Notes: generated from the letters alone by a model not told the origin. A stretch of DNA of 64,000 nt from Legionella drozanskii LLAP-1 (GCF_001467585.1 NZ_LNXY01000020.1:989074-1053073); one strand, 5' to 3'; positions 8,582 to 18,322 are shown, counted from the stretch's first letter. Made by a program: numbers and translations.

Positions 8582-9334
8582 ATGACTGAACAAAGGAAAA
8601 ATACTCATTTTGGCTTTGAAACCATAGCCTGGGATGAAAAAGAAAAGAAAGTCGGTGCCGTCTTTCAATCGGTTGCTAACAATTATGATCTAATGAATGA
8701 CCTGATGTCTATGGGGGTCCATCATTTATGGAAACGTTTTACCGTAGAGCTTAGCCATGTTCGTGCGGGTCATAATGTACTTGATTTAGCAGGTGGGAGT
8801 GGTGATTTAACCCGTTTACTCTCCAAAAAAGTAGGGCCTTCCGGCACGGTTATCTTGGCTGATATTAATGCGGCCATGTTGGCTGTAGGTCGAGATAAGT
8901 TATTGGATCAAGGCCTATATCGCAATATTCATTTCGTACAAGCGAATGCTCAAACCTTGCCTTTTGCGACGAATCATTTTCATTGTATTACCATGGGATT
9001 TGGTCTGCGCAATGTCACGGATAAAGAGGAAGCATTACGCTCGATGTTTCGAGTATGCAAACCTGGAGGGAAGGTAATGGTATTGGAATTTTCGACACCA
9101 GCTCTTCCCGGTCTGAAACCTATTTATGATTGGTATTCGTTTAATATCTTGCCCCAACTGGGTAAGTTATTCGCGAATGATGCAGCGAGTTATCAATATC
9201 TGGCAGAATCAATTCGCATGCACCCCGCTCAAGAAGAATTGAAAACGATGATAGAACGAGCAGGATTTGAAGATTGCCATTATCATAATTTAAGCGGCGG
9301 CATTGTGGCCTTGCACATTGCCTACAAATATTGA
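8582..9334 (+). CDS. ubiE: UbiE, ubiquinone/menaquinone C-methyltransferase
   Basis: 250 residues from ATG 8582. UbiE is the SAM-dependent C-methyltransferase of ubiquinone synthesis. SAM motif I is LDLAGGSGD (about 67-75), and family signatures are Y-D-.M-N-D-.M-S-.G-.H-..WK (about 35-51), MGFGLRNV and the C-terminal GG-IVALH. Length matches E. coli UbiE (251). A TTG at 8534 would add 16 unconserved residues; neither start has a strong ribosome site. First gene of ubiE-ubiJ-ubiB-tatA-tatB, with stop/start gaps of a few bases. Confidence 0.93.
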   Translation: MTEQRKNTHFGFETIAWDEKEKKVGAVFQSVANNYDLMNDLMSMGVHHLWKRFTVELSHVRAGHNVLDLAGGSGDLTRLLSKKVGPSGTVILADINAAMLAVGRDKLLDQGLYRNIHFVQANAQTLPFATNHFHCITMGFGLRNVTDKEEALRSMFRVCKPGGKVMVLEFSTPALPGLKPIYDWYSFNILPQLGKLFANDAASYQYLAESIRMHPAQEELKTMIERAGFEDCHYHNLSGGIVALHIAYKY

Positions 9335-9341
9335 GAACTTT

Positions 9342-9959
9342 ATGATTAAAAAATATTCCCTAAAAGCTTTGCAAAAGGCAATTAATCATGCCTTAGCACT
9401 AGATGAATCCATGCCGGCGAAAATTTCTGCACTGCATGGAAAAGTGCTTGAAATCATTGTTGCCCCGCTTGGAGTGAACTTCTATATCGCTTTTCAGCAT
9501 GAAGAACTACAACTGCTGCATGACTTTGATGGACGCCCCGACACGATTATTCATAGTAGCCCACTTGGCTTAATCCGTTTAAGTTTTCTCCCTGCTTCAC
9601 AAGCACGCTCTCTTTTTAATGACAAAATTCGCATGTCAGGCGATGTCGAGCTGGGACAACAAGTCAAAAAACTCTTTGATGAACTCGATATCGATTGGGA
9701 AGGGCATTTAGCCCATTTTACTGGTGATGTCGTAGCTCATCAGATCGGCTCGGTTTTTCGTCAGGGATTGGCGTTTAAAAAGCAGTTAGGTGACTCTCTA
9801 CGACATAATCTCAGCGATTATCTACACGAAGAATTACGACTCTTTCCTCCGCGAGAAGAAATTGAGGATTTTTTCAACGACATCGACAAATTGGCTTTAG
9901 ATGTTGAACGTTTGCAGGCTCACATTAATCAATTGATGGCTGATTATGAAATCGATTAA
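9342..9959 (+). CDS. ubiJ: UbiJ, SCP2-domain ubiquinone biosynthesis accessory factor
   Basis: 205 residues from ATG 9342, 8 bases after ubiE. The N-terminal 130 residues form an SCP2 sterol-carrier-like domain (S-P-L-G-L-.R-L and I-.M-S-G-D-V-E-L-G-Q segments) and the C-terminus is a Glu/Leu coiled coil. In E. coli, UbiJ with UbiK organises the soluble Ubi complex and binds the isoprenoid intermediates. Its position between ubiE and ubiB is the conserved order. It overlaps ubiB by 14 bases, suggesting translational coupling. Confidence 0.9.
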   Translation: MIKKYSLKALQKAINHALALDESMPAKISALHGKVLEIIVAPLGVNFYIAFQHEELQLLHDFDGRPDTIIHSSPLGLIRLSFLPASQARSLFNDKIRMSGDVELGQQVKKLFDELDIDWEGHLAHFTGDVVAHQIGSVFRQGLAFKKQLGDSLRHNLSDYLHEELRLFPPREEIEDFFNDIDKLALDVERLQAHINQLMADYEID

Positions 9960-11598
9960 GCAGCTACTGAGACTTCTGCATATTAATTTGATTTTGGCGC
10001 GCAATGGCTTGGATCAGGTCGTAGTGAGTATTCGCCTTTTTTCGCCTTTTCGCTTCATAGTGTATTTAAATCCTTGGAATTGGCTGCGCAAAGAAAAACT
10101 TACTCGCGGTGAAGCCTTACGCAAGACCCTGGAAGAATTAGGGCCGATCTTCATTAAATTTGGGCAAGCCTTATCCACCCGACCCGATATTTTACCGCCG
10201 GATATCGCACAAGAATTATGTAAACTGCAGGACAATGTGCCGCCCTTCCCAAGTGAAGTTGCGCTTCGCATTGTTGAATCCGCTTTTGGCCGCTCAGCGT
10301 TTCAGGTTTTTGCCCAATTTGATCCTCAACCCCTTGCTTCAGCCTCCATGGCGCAAGTCCATGCGGCAACCTTACGCAGTGGCGAAGACGTTGTCGTAAA
10401 AATATTACGTCCCAATATGCGTAAAATCATCGAAAAAGATTTAAGCATTATGTACACCATAGCCAATTTGGCGGATCGTTACTGGGCTGAAAGTAAGCGG
10501 CTAAAACCTAAGGAAATTGTCCGCGAATTTGAGCATAATCTCTTTGATGAACTCGATTTGCAGCGCGAAGCAGCGAATGCTGGTCAATTACGACGAAATT
10601 TTCATAATTCGCCCCTGCTTTATATTCCCGAAATCTATTGGGATTACACTCGCGAAAATGTGCTGGTCATGGAAAGAATTCATGGCATTCCTGTTTCTGA
10701 TCTAGCCACGCTGAAAGCAAATAATATTAATATTAAAATACTCGCTGAGCGCGGGGTCGAAATCTTTTTTACCCAGGTTTTTAGGGATTGTTTTTTCCAT
10801 GCCGACATGCACCCTGGTAATATTTTTGTATCGCCGGAATTCCCGGATAATCCGCAATACATCTGTATTGATTTTGGCATTATTGGCACACTCAATGACA
10901 GCGATAAACGCTATTTAGCCGAAAATTTATATGCGTTTTTTAATCGCGACTATCGCCGAGTCGCACAGCTGCATGTGGAATCTGGCTGGGTCGCGCGCGA
11001 TACACGTATCGAAGAATTTGAAAGCGCTATTCGCACTGTTTGTGAACCTATTTTTGAAAAACCATTAAAAGATATTTCCTTCGCTCAAGTGGTCTTGCGC
11101 CTTTTTCAAGTCGCGCGCCGCTTTCAAATGGAGGTCCAGCCTCAGCTCGTATTGCTCCAAAAAACGCTACTTGCAATAGAAGGGTTAGGCCGCCAACTGT
11201 ATCCTGAACTTGATCTTTGGGCAACGGCGAAACCCTTCTTAGAAAAATGGCTAAAGGAACAAATAGGACCTAAAGCATTTTTCCGGCAACTACGTGAAAA
11301 TCTGCCTTTTCTGACTGAGCAACTTCCTCATATGCCACGATTATTACATGAGGTCTTGGAGTTAACTAAAGAACAAAAAATTCATGCCCTTGAACAACGC
11401 AAAACAAGCGAGCGCTCTTTTAGATCGCAAAAGAATTGGTATAAAGGACTTGGAGTTGGAATTTTTGCCACAATGATAACAGTTAGTCTTCTTAGTTACC
11501 TTAATGTACTAAATTATGATAAATTAGCACCCTGTGCCTTGTTAGTGGCTATAACGGGTGGATTCATCAGTCTTATTAATCGAACCAATAGGAGCTAG
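9946..11598 (+). CDS. ubiB: UbiB, ADCK-type atypical kinase/ATPase for ubiquinone synthesis
   Basis: 550 residues. The family-specific KxGQ motif ([11 protein letters not shown], about 71-81) and the Ala-rich nucleotide loop ([11 protein letters not shown]) are both intact, followed by the [10 protein letters not shown] helix, HADMHPGN (catalytic loop) and DFG-like DFGIIG. Two C-terminal membrane helices (about 497-545) anchor it in the inner membrane. UbiB has ATPase activity thought to extract isoprenoid precursors from the membrane. It overlaps ubiJ; tatA starts one base after its stop. Confidence 0.93.
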   Translation: MKSIKQLLRLLHINLILARNGLDQVVVSIRLFSPFRFIVYLNPWNWLRKEKLTRGEALRKTLEELGPIFIKFGQALSTRPDILPPDIAQELCKLQDNVPPFPSEVALRIVESAFGRSAFQVFAQFDPQPLASASMAQVHAATLRSGEDVVVKILRPNMRKIIEKDLSIMYTIANLADRYWAESKRLKPKEIVREFEHNLFDELDLQREAANAGQLRRNFHNSPLLYIPEIYWDYTRENVLVMERIHGIPVSDLATLKANNINIKILAERGVEIFFTQVFRDCFFHADMHPGNIFVSPEFPDNPQYICIDFGIIGTLNDSDKRYLAENLYAFFNRDYRRVAQLHVESGWVARDTRIEEFESAIRTVCEPIFEKPLKDISFAQVVLRLFQVARRFQMEVQPQLVLLQKTLLAIEGLGRQLYPELDLWATAKPFLEKWLKEQIGPKAFFRQLRENLPFLTEQLPHMPRLLHEVLELTKEQKIHALEQRKTSERSFRSQKNWYKGLGVGIFATMITVSLLSYLNVLNYDKLAPCALLVAITGGFISLINRTNRS

Positions 11599-11599
11599 T

Positions 11600-11761
11600 A
11601 TGGGATTAGCTGGTATCAAACCTTTATCTTTGCTATTAATCTTGCTTATTATAGTTGCCCTATTTGGTACGAATAAGTTAAAAAACCTCGGTTCTGATTT
11701 AGGTAATGCAATCAAAAACTTCCGTCGCGCATTGAATGAGGATGAAGAGAAAAAATCATGA
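11600..11761 (+). CDS. tatA: TatA, Sec-independent translocase pore subunit
   Basis: 53 residues from ATG 11600 with AGGAG 6 bases upstream. A single N-terminal membrane helix is followed by the F-G-T-N-K-L-..L-G-.D-L-G-.A-I-K-.F amphipathic helix that defines TatA/E, and an acidic tail. It is short compared with E. coli TatA (89), lacking most of the disordered tail. It forms the Tat pore for folded proteins. Overlaps tatB by 4 bases (ATGA). Confidence 0.88.
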   Translation: MGLAGIKPLSLLLILLIIVALFGTNKLKNLGSDLGNAIKNFRRALNEDEEKKS

Positions 11762-11994
11762 GTAGTGCTGAGCTTTTTCTCACCTTTTTGGTTGCTCTCA
11801 TTGTATTTGGTCCCAATAAATTACCTATGTTGGCAGAACACCTTGGTAAATTATTCCGGCTTCTCAATCAATTTAAACAACAAGCCACAACCTTCTGGGA
11901 AACTCAACTAAGCGAATATCAATTAAAGGAAAATACACGCAAAGCTGAGCAAGCCGACACCCTGTATCAAAAAATAGAGCAACAGAACGATTAG
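11758..11994 (+). CDS. tatB: TatB, Tat substrate-receptor subunit
   Basis: 78 residues. N-terminal helix with the conserved F-G-P-.K-L-P sequence (FGPNKLPMLAEHLG), which separates TatB from TatA, then a coiled amphipathic region. About half the length of E. coli TatB (171). Coupled to tatA by ATGA overlap. tatC does not follow: the next gene is convergent and unrelated. A split tatAB / tatC layout is known in L. pneumophila, so this is not a loss. Confidence 0.85.
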   Translation: MSSAELFLTFLVALIVFGPNKLPMLAEHLGKLFRLLNQFKQQATTFWETQLSEYQLKENTRKAEQADTLYQKIEQQND

Positions 11995-11996
11995 CT

Positions 11997-12617
11997 TCAT
12001 CCCATTTTAAAACTCGGCGCTTTGTCTTCTTTCGGACAAGCGATGACAGGAGGTTTAGAAGCAAAAACTGGGGAATTTTGAGAAGTAAGCAACTTGCTTA
12101 GCTTTTCTTCTTCGATCTTTTTTTTGCGCTCTTCTTGCTCTTTCTCAGTCAATTCGTTGTCTTTTTCATACTCAAATTCTAGAGAGCTGTCCTTATATTT
12201 TTCGTAATAAATACTAAAGGTTTTTATTATTGAACCAACTTCACTAAAATCGCTTAAAAACTGGTAGTTTGTAGCGTGAATATATTGTTGATGCCAAAAT
12301 TTATTCAGATAAGAGGCCAGCAGCTCTGGCGTTACTTCAACCTTAAATTGACGATGCAAATGATAGATTGCTCCTTCTCCGTCATTGGTATGTTCTTTTT
12401 TCTGATGGTAAGCATCAGTGGTATATAAAACTCCATTTTCAGGCCCAAGATCAGGCATAGACTTTATAAAATGACGTTCTAGATGCAACCATTTATCTCT
12501 CTCCTCAGAGGCATCCTCAACTTCTCCTGTAAAGTAGATGTTTATTACTTTTTGTACGACCTGAAGCTTAATGCATACCTTATTGCTGTTCCGACGCAAT
12601 TCCATGTTAAACGGCAT
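11997..12617 (-). CDS. Hypothetical protein with charged coiled-coil tail
   Basis: 206 residues, no family recognised. The first 140 residues are mixed alpha/beta without signal peptide or membrane helix. Residues about 148-180 are a dense Glu/Lys coiled coil, then a short Pro/Lys-rich end. It begins 2 bases from the tatB stop, convergent. RBS AAGGA is 6 bases before ATG 12617 and a possible TATATT box lies upstream. An effector role is conceivable from the Glu-rich C-terminus, but this is weak. Confidence 0.45.
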   Translation of the reverse strand: MPFNMELRRNSNKVCIKLQVVQKVINIYFTGEVEDASEERDKWLHLERHFIKSMPDLGPENGVLYTTDAYHQKKEHTNDGEGAIYHLHRQFKVEVTPELLASYLNKFWHQQYIHATNYQFLSDFSEVGSIIKTFSIYYEKYKDSSLEFEYEKDNELTEKEQEERKKKIEEEKLSKLLTSQNSPVFASKPPVIACPKEDKAPSFKMG

Positions 12618-12884
12618 AATAATTCCTTATTAAATAATAAATATAGTAGCCTAGGTTGTACCAAGGCCCAAACGACCTTGAGTTCTGTCACCTTCCGCGA
12701 AAGCAAGGGTCAAAGTGATGGTTAAGTCTTAGCACCGCAAGACAATTACTACATTAAGTGAGGAATTCAACCAAGTAAACCACCTGAGAATTAAGCAGTA
12801 CAACACAAACTTATTCAATATTACTTGCAAGCCGGGCTGATTTTAGCTTAACTAATAATGAGTACCTATGCTAAGGAGAGCATT

Positions 12885-13067
12885 ATGTTAGGTTGGGCCT
12901 TGGTTTTTTTAGTCATTGCGCTGATTGCTGCCGCTTTCGGTTTTGGTGGAATTGCCGCTGCTGCTGCAGGCATTGCGAAAATCTTATTCTTTTTATTCCT
13001 TATTATTTTCGTTGTCTTGCTCGTTATGAGCTTGCTTGGCCGTCGTGGTCCACCGCCTGAGGTGTAA
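12885..13067 (+). CDS. DUF1328/UPF0391 small membrane protein
   Basis: 60 residues from ATG 12885, which has AAGGAGAG 5 bases upstream; an in-frame ATG at 12858 lacks a ribosome site. Two membrane helices and the sequence M-L-.W-A-...F-..A-L-I-A-A-.F-G-F-G-G-I-A fit the YtjA-like UPF0391/DUF1328 family. These are abundant small stress-associated membrane proteins of unknown mechanism. Confidence 0.8.
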   Translation: MLGWALVFLVIALIAAAFGFGGIAAAAAGIAKILFFLFLIIFVVLLVMSLLGRRGPPPEV

Positions 13068-13085
13068 TCTATACTTGCTTCTTAG

Positions 13086-13115
13086 TCAGCCAATTTTGAG
13101 GAGAAGGCTGGCTGA
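13086..13115. terminator. Possible terminator between convergent genes
   Basis: A 7-bp stem TCAGCCA/TGGCTGA with a 16-nt loop, followed by AGTTTTTAAT, lies after the DUF1328 gene. The loop is long, so this call is tentative. Confidence 0.4.
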
Positions 13116-13153
13116 GAGCTAGTTTTTAATAAGCCGATTTACAACTAAGAACG

Positions 13154-14023
13154 CTAGCCAAAGCGTGGTTCAGGTCTATGGCAGTAGGGGGCTTTATTAT
13201 GTTTACCATAATAATCCTGATGATAACCTTCTGCAGGCCAAAAAGGTTGCACTTCTAGCAAGCGCGTTACTACATCATAACCACGACTATGCAGCATTTG
13301 AATTAAATCCTTGGCTTCTGCAAGTTGCTCATCATTGTAGTAAAAGACTGCAGATTTATACTGTTGTCCAAGATCTGGGCCTTGCCCTGTACGTTGAGTC
13401 GGATCGTGAATCTCAAAGAAACGCTTTAATACCGTATGGTAGTCCGTTTTTTCCACATCATACACAACACGCGCAGCTTCATAATGACCGGTATCACCAC
13501 GACAAATTTGCTCGTAGGTTGGATTAAGCGTGATACCTCCCGTATAACCAACTTCTACCTTAAGTACCCCAGGGAGTAGACGCAGAAAATGATCGACGCC
13601 CCAAAAACAACCCCCGGCAACAATCGCTTCCTGGGTATCAAGGACTTCACTATTAGCAACAAAATCGATCGAGGCTGAGTTAACGCAATGACGTAGATTT
13701 TTATGCGTAAAAGATTCGCCAATGAAAACATGTCCTAAATGAGCATCGCAGCGTTCACAAAGAATTTCGGTGCGTTGACCGTCGCGATCAGGCACTTGCT
13801 TAACTGCTTGGACAATATCATCATCAAAACTCGGCCAGCCGCAACCGGAATGAAATTGGCTTGTTGCGCGAAATAAGGCTAATCCGCAGCGTCGGCAAAG
13901 GTAGGATCCTTTTTTTGCTACAGTATTATATTCGCCGGTATTAGGATATTCCGTCGCTTTCTCACAAATAATACGTCTGGCAGCAGGCGTTAAACTAGCT
14001 GTTTTGTCGAGATAATTTTCCAT
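13154..14023 (-). CDS. msrBA: Bifunctional methionine sulfoxide reductase, MsrB-MsrA fusion
   Basis: 289 residues. Residues 1-125 are MsrB: zinc Cys pairs CRRC (43/46) and CERC (89/92) and the catalytic Cys113 in RHCVNSAS. Residues about 133-289 are MsrA with catalytic GGCFWG (Cys139) and the GQGPDLGQQYKSAVFY block. Together they reduce R- and S-methionine sulfoxide. No signal peptide, so cytosolic. The B-then-A order is the reverse of the PilB-type A-B fusion. mltB lies 27 bases upstream on the same strand, so co-transcription is likely. Confidence 0.92.
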   Translation of the reverse strand: MENYLDKTASLTPAARRIICEKATEYPNTGEYNTVAKKGSYLCRRCGLALFRATSQFHSGCGWPSFDDDIVQAVKQVPDRDGQRTEILCERCDAHLGHVFIGESFTHKNLRHCVNSASIDFVANSEVLDTQEAIVAGGCFWGVDHFLRLLPGVLKVEVGYTGGITLNPTYEQICRGDTGHYEAARVVYDVEKTDYHTVLKRFFEIHDPTQRTGQGPDLGQQYKSAVFYYNDEQLAEAKDLIQMLHSRGYDVVTRLLEVQPFWPAEGYHQDYYGKHNKAPYCHRPEPRFG

Positions 14024-14050
14024 CGTGATACCTCCTGCTGCCGCGAGTCG

Positions 14051-15028
14051 TTAATTTGCGCGATTACAAATCCTATCCGCCATATAGCCAATCGCACCTG
14101 CATAGTATATAGAGTTATTGTAGCGCAAAATCATCTTGTAGTTAGGATAAGCCAGAAAAGCTGGGCCGCCAAAAGGTTGCACAATACTCGCTTTCAATTC
14201 TTGGTTAGGTAAAGGTTGTCCCGTTTCAGTACGAACACCCATCTCATTCCATTCACTCACTGGTTTCACAGTCGACTTACCTTCTAATTTCATATTAAAA
14301 TTTGCGGGTAATTTGACTTGAATCGCCCAAGGCTCACCGGTTTGCCAGCCATTCATCTTCATGTAGTTAGCAATGGAGGCAAACACGTCAGCTTTGCTTT
14401 CCCAAATATCTTTTCTACCATCTTTGTCATAGTCGACTGCAAATTTTAACCAACTGGAAGGTAGAAATTGTGGCTGCCCTGATGCTCCGGCCCACTCACC
14501 TTTGAAATGATCCATTGTCACATGGCCATCATTAAGAATGTGGAGGGCTAGAAATAATTCTTTACGAAAGAAATCTTGGCGTTTGGAATCATAAGCTAAC
14601 GTAGCAAGCGATCTAATAACTGGGAAATTCCCCATATAAGTACCGTAGCTACTTTCCATGCCCCAAAATGACACAATAAAACAAGGATCCACGCCAAAAT
14701 CACGGCCTACATTTTCCAATAATTCCTTGTTTTTTAAGTAATTTTTACGTCCCATAACAATACGGTAATTATCGGCACGTGAATGCAGATACTTGCTGAA
14801 GGTTAAACGATGTTCCGGTTGAGAACGAGCTAGGCCTTTTACAGTACGGCTAGGTTCATGAATATCGGCGAAAGCCTTATCAAATAAGGCGGGGGAAATG
14901 CCTTCGGAAAGCGCTTGCTCTCTCACCCCAGAGACCCAACTGCCCCAACTTTGTTGTTGATCCGCAAAGGCAAATGGCGAAAATATCAACATAGACCATG
15001 CTGCGATATTAAGCCCCAACTTTTTCAT
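14051..15028 (-). CDS. mltB: Lytic murein transglycosylase, MltB family
   Basis: 325 residues with a cleavable signal peptide (1-22, ending AFA-DQQ) and no lipobox, so it is periplasmic rather than a lipoprotein. The GH103 catalytic Glu is E125 in FWGMESSYG, followed by GNFPVIRSLATLAYD and the GASGQPQFLPSSWL block that shapes the Slt35-type active site. It cleaves peptidoglycan to 1,6-anhydromuropeptides. A D-.D-.D-G-R-.D-I-W segment corresponds to the Slt35 calcium loop. Likely first gene of a unit with msrBA. Confidence 0.9.
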   Translation of the reverse strand: MKKLGLNIAAWSMLIFSPFAFADQQQSWGSWVSGVREQALSEGISPALFDKAFADIHEPSRTVKGLARSQPEHRLTFSKYLHSRADNYRIVMGRKNYLKNKELLENVGRDFGVDPCFIVSFWGMESSYGTYMGNFPVIRSLATLAYDSKRQDFFRKELFLALHILNDGHVTMDHFKGEWAGASGQPQFLPSSWLKFAVDYDKDGRKDIWESKADVFASIANYMKMNGWQTGEPWAIQVKLPANFNMKLEGKSTVKPVSEWNEMGVRTETGQPLPNQELKASIVQPFGGPAFLAYPNYKMILRYNNSIYYAGAIGYMADRICNRAN

Positions 15029-15481
15029 GATCAGTTCCCCTTAATAGTTATTCTTGTTTTACTACTCAACTTGCGATGACAACAATCTTTTTCTATTTAT
15101 ATCAACTTCGTTGAAAAATTATGCAAGCAGGAATCGTGCCCATAAGAAAAAGGAAGAAGAGACTAAAGCTCTCAAGGGCTAATGCTTTTAGGCTGCACAT
15201 TGTACAACATTTGCAGCAAGAGGAGGTGATTTAGTGTAGTCTGCAACTTAGCCCAACAATTCTTTAAGCCCAGCGTGGGAAAATGCTGGACCCAACCGAT
15301 ACAGCCCCACAGCGATGGTCAAGTTTTAGCGATTCTTTGCTAGATAGCAAGATATCTCAAATAGGTGGTTACGATAGCTTTGAAGAAAACGCTTATTTGC
15401 CATTATTCTGCCTTGCCTTTAGAATTAATTTATCTAAGCTTGAGCAGCTCTATTTCGAATAACCAAAGAAAGGTTAATAAA
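15029..15481. other. Intergenic, divergent control region with repeat fragment
   Basis: About 450 bases between divergent genes. There is an imperfect dyad GCTGCA-N14-TGCAGC at 15192-15217, of operator size, and a piece near 15300-15330 (GCGATGGTCAAGTTTTAG) resembling sequences at 12715-12730 and 23618-23634. The frame open from 15365 does not look like protein before 15482. Confidence 0.4.
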
Positions 15482-16369
15482 TTGAATAATAAAAAAAAAT
15501 TAAATGGCTTCTCACCTGCAAGTTTTCTGTTTTTTTTAGTTGGACTTTGCATTTTTTTTATTAGTACAACCAAAGCTTTTGCACTTCCTCCTTTAAATAG
15601 TAAATACATTTCTTATTCCGACGTTGGCGAAGGTGAGGTCCTTGTTTTAATTCATGCTTTTCCAACCGATAAATCGCTTTGGTTACCGCAGCAACAAAAA
15701 TTAAAACAGCATTTTCGCGTAATCACCTTGGATTTATGGGGGTTTGGCCATTCTGAAGGAACGTTCGGCTATACAATCACGATGACGGAATACGCGGATC
15801 AAATCGCACAATTACTTGATCAACTTTATATCAAGAAGGCGATCATTGGCGGAGAGTCGATGGGTGGTTACATTGCGCTTGCGTTTTTGCAGAAATATCC
15901 CGAAAAGGTAAGCGGTTTAATTCTCTCCAATACTCAGGTAGCCGCTGACACTCTTCGTCTGAAAAAAGAACGCGAAGCCACTGCCAATAAGGTACTTTCA
16001 CAAGGCACAGAACAGTTAATCAATGATTTTACTGCCAAGGCCTTATCAAACTCCGCCTCAGAACAAACTCGTTTATTTTTGCAAAATATGGTGATGGTAC
16101 AAACACCAACTGCAATTGCTTCCGCGTTATTTGGTATGGCTATGCGAGAGGATACCGCAAATACCTTAGCCAATACGAAAATTCCTGTTTTGTTGATAAC
16201 GAGCGACAAGGATACGATTATCGCACCACAACAAACTGCGAACATGCAGGCTTTAGCAAAAAATAGCAAACTTGTCGTGATCACCGACGCAGGACATTTA
16301 TCCAATTTAGAGCAGCCAGAACAATGGAATACCGCGGTAATAGAGATGTTTGTTAAAACCAGGGATTAA
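15482..16369 (+). CDS. Exported alpha/beta hydrolase
   Basis: 295 residues from TTG 15482, chosen because GAAAGG precedes it and it opens a proper signal peptide or anchor (basic NNKKK, hydrophobic core about 13-32, then AFA). A longer frame from GTG 15365 puts 39 odd residues first. The alpha/beta hydrolase triad is visible: nucleophile G-E-S-M-G-G (Ser about 126), Asp in TSDKDTI and His in AGHLSNLEQPE, with HAFPTDKSLW as the oxyanion region. Likely a periplasmic esterase or lactonase; substrate unknown. Confidence 0.8.
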   Translation: MNNKKKLNGFSPASFLFFLVGLCIFFISTTKAFALPPLNSKYISYSDVGEGEVLVLIHAFPTDKSLWLPQQQKLKQHFRVITLDLWGFGHSEGTFGYTITMTEYADQIAQLLDQLYIKKAIIGGESMGGYIALAFLQKYPEKVSGLILSNTQVAADTLRLKKEREATANKVLSQGTEQLINDFTAKALSNSASEQTRLFLQNMVMVQTPTAIASALFGMAMREDTANTLANTKIPVLLITSDKDTIIAPQQTANMQALAKNSKLVVITDAGHLSNLEQPEQWNTAVIEMFVKTRD

Positions 16370-16373
16370 ACGT

Positions 16374-16624
16374 GGTTGGGCCAAGACCCTGAGGTATCAT
16401 CACTTTTTTTGAACAAAAATAGGTGTTGCTCGAATCAGTAGCTCGATCCGTTCGAGCTGAGGGAGCGCTCGAAGCCTTGGTACAAAGCCCTTCGAGTGCC
16501 CTCAGGACAGGCCTTCGAGACGTCGCTGGCGCTCCTCCTCAGGCTGAACGGTTCAGTAAAACACTGGATTTGGCTCGAAATATCATTCAAAAAAAATGAC
16601 GATACCTCAGGCCAAGACCCAACC
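16374..16624. repeat. MITE-like element with 40-bp imperfect terminal inverted repeats
   Basis: Left arm from 16374 (GGTTGGG.., TGAGGTATCATCA, T7) is mirrored by the right arm ending at 16624, with about 40 paired positions and few mismatches. An 11-base piece GGCCAAGACCC is also present in direct orientation in both arms (16379-16389 and 16610-16620). The centre holds REP-like sequence (TTCGAGCTGAGG, CCTCAGGCTGAACGG), a relative of which is at 25407-25445. No coding frame and no clear target duplication. It fills the gap between two convergent genes. Confidence 0.6.
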
Positions 16625-16632
16625 CCCTGAAA

Positions 16633-18195
16633 TCATCCAACAACAAAAGTGAAGGCAGAATGAGTCATATATTTATGATAAACAAACTCTTCTCTTATTT
16701 GGCTTGCGAGCTTTACGGACAGCATATCTATAAAGATTGATCCAGATGAACTTTCTTTTTCATATAATTTTTTATGATCTCTTAGAAAATCATCAATACG
16801 GGCTATTAGTGCTTCATGTAATGGACTCTCGTTGAGAATATAAAAATCATCCTCATTTAATTGGCAATCAGGAAAATGAGAATTCCTGTCCGAGCTTAAC
16901 TCTTTTGCTAATCGCTGAATCACTATACGTGCTAGATTCCCGTTTTGTGGAAGTAGAGAATCTAAGCTAATATAACCTTGAGGAACTATTTTATGGGTCA
17001 AATTTTCACGTAGTTCTGCTAATTTAACATTAGACATTAGGTATTCTTGTCTTGAAATAGCTAATTCCATTAATTTATTAAGCTGATCATTATATTCCTC
17101 AACATTGAGATGCTTAACCATAAATGGCATTATCTTATGAAAAGGCGGGCCGATTTTTTCCATTTCATGGAAACGTAATAGTTGAATTCGGATCTGATTC
17201 TGTAACCTTAATTCCACTTTTTCTTTACTGAACTGTATCGGGCCTGGAAGATATTTTTCGATGATTAGCTTATAAATCTGCTCAAGTTCTCGAATATTTT
17301 TCATTTCAGTTGAATTCGTCGTAATGCATTCGATACACGCTTTTAGATAATGCCAAAACGCTCCAAGCTGTCTTTGACCTTCGTCATCATCACTCTCTAT
17401 AAGTTTTGCAAATTGCTGAAAAACAAGATCAAGATCGGCACAAATTTCTTCTAATAATTGAATTTCTCTCTTTTCTATTGCTTGTAGGTTTTGTTTCCAA
17501 ATTAATTCTTCCATGCTTTCTTTAGTATGCCAAGATAAATGAGGTTCTCGCTCTTCACTCATTTCAACGCTATCGCCAATTCCTTCAATGAAGAGAGAAT
17601 CTAATTTGAGATTATTAGATCTCGGCTTCATAGACCATCTTTTTGCCGATTGTGGCGATTCTGGTTCTTCTAAAGGCAAAATAGATGCTTCAGCTGCATC
17701 TTCGTCTTCAATTTCAATGTCAGTATCATCAGGTCTAATGATATATTTTTTTCCCTTGCTTGACTTGTCACCATCAGTTTCGGAGCCTATGGGAATTAGA
17801 TGCTTTTTACCATTTTCCTCATAAAAAAAATTCTCCTCTGTGCGTTTCTTATTCTTTTTCTTTTTAACTTTCTCTTTCTCTTTCCCTTTCTCATTGTCTT
17901 TGCAAGGCAAAGACTCTCCATCTAGACCACTTGAGCTAGGAGCAGTGAACTCGCTCTCACCTCCAATTGCAATATCTTCCTCTGTTACAGTTTTGTTTTT
18001 TTTACGCGGTGATATTCCGCCTGAAGTGGGGAAAAAACTGGTTAAAGATCCGAAAGAACCGAGGGCTCTTCTAAAGCGGCCTCTCATATTTTCCTCTTCG
18101 GGAGACTCTCTTAAAGTAGTAGTAGGATCGCTCTTACTGTGTGGGAGGGTTTTTCTTTGATTTTTCGGCAGGGTTTTGTCTTGATTTTCTTTCAT
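16633..18195 (-). CDS. Large hypothetical protein; effector candidate with lysine-rich segment
   Basis: 520 residues, no family recognised. Residues 1-210 are low-complexity and charged, with a Lys-rich run near 105-120 (KVKKKKNKKR) that resembles a nuclear localisation signal, and alternating acidic stretches. Residues about 225-520 are a compact helical domain rich in Leu/Glu/Lys. No signal peptide or membrane helix. A disordered basic N-terminus with a helical domain is typical of intracellular-bacterial effectors, but delivery is unproven. RBS AAGGAT lies 7 bases before ATG, and a good promoter is at 18230-18258. Confidence 0.5.
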   Translation of the reverse strand: MKENQDKTLPKNQRKTLPHSKSDPTTTLRESPEEENMRGRFRRALGSFGSLTSFFPTSGGISPRKKNKTVTEEDIAIGGESEFTAPSSSGLDGESLPCKDNEKGKEKEKVKKKKNKKRTEENFFYEENGKKHLIPIGSETDGDKSSKGKKYIIRPDDTDIEIEDEDAAEASILPLEEPESPQSAKRWSMKPRSNNLKLDSLFIEGIGDSVEMSEEREPHLSWHTKESMEELIWKQNLQAIEKREIQLLEEICADLDLVFQQFAKLIESDDDEGQRQLGAFWHYLKACIECITTNSTEMKNIRELEQIYKLIIEKYLPGPIQFSKEKVELRLQNQIRIQLLRFHEMEKIGPPFHKIMPFMVKHLNVEEYNDQLNKLMELAISRQEYLMSNVKLAELRENLTHKIVPQGYISLDSLLPQNGNLARIVIQRLAKELSSDRNSHFPDCQLNEDDFYILNESPLHEALIARIDDFLRDHKKLYEKESSSGSIFIDMLSVKLASQIREEFVYHKYMTHSAFTFVVG

Positions 18196-18229
18196 AATAT
18201 ATCCTTATAAATAGATAAAAAACATCCAG

Positions 18230-18258
18230 ATTGTAATTCAACAAACAAAGTAGGTCAA
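18230..18258 (-). promoter_or_regulatory. Sigma-70 promoter of the 520-residue protein gene
   Basis: On the minus strand, TTGACC (18258-18253) and TACAAT (18235-18230) are separated by exactly 17 bases, about 35 bases upstream of the ATG. It is one of the best consensus matches in the window. Confidence 0.65.
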
Positions 18259-18322
18259 TTTATTTTAACTATGGACATATATAAAGCATCTAGTGCATTG
18301 AAAAAAAACGGAATCTTTGAAC

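Noticed and set aside
11758..11994. Loss of tatC from the Tat operon
   Set aside because: A tatAB locus separate from tatC is already known in Legionella, so absence here is expected.
16633..18195. RGS-like domain in the C-terminal half of the 520-residue protein
   Set aside because: A short stretch (about IYKLIIEKYLPGPIQF) recalls RGS helices, but no full pattern could be followed by eye.
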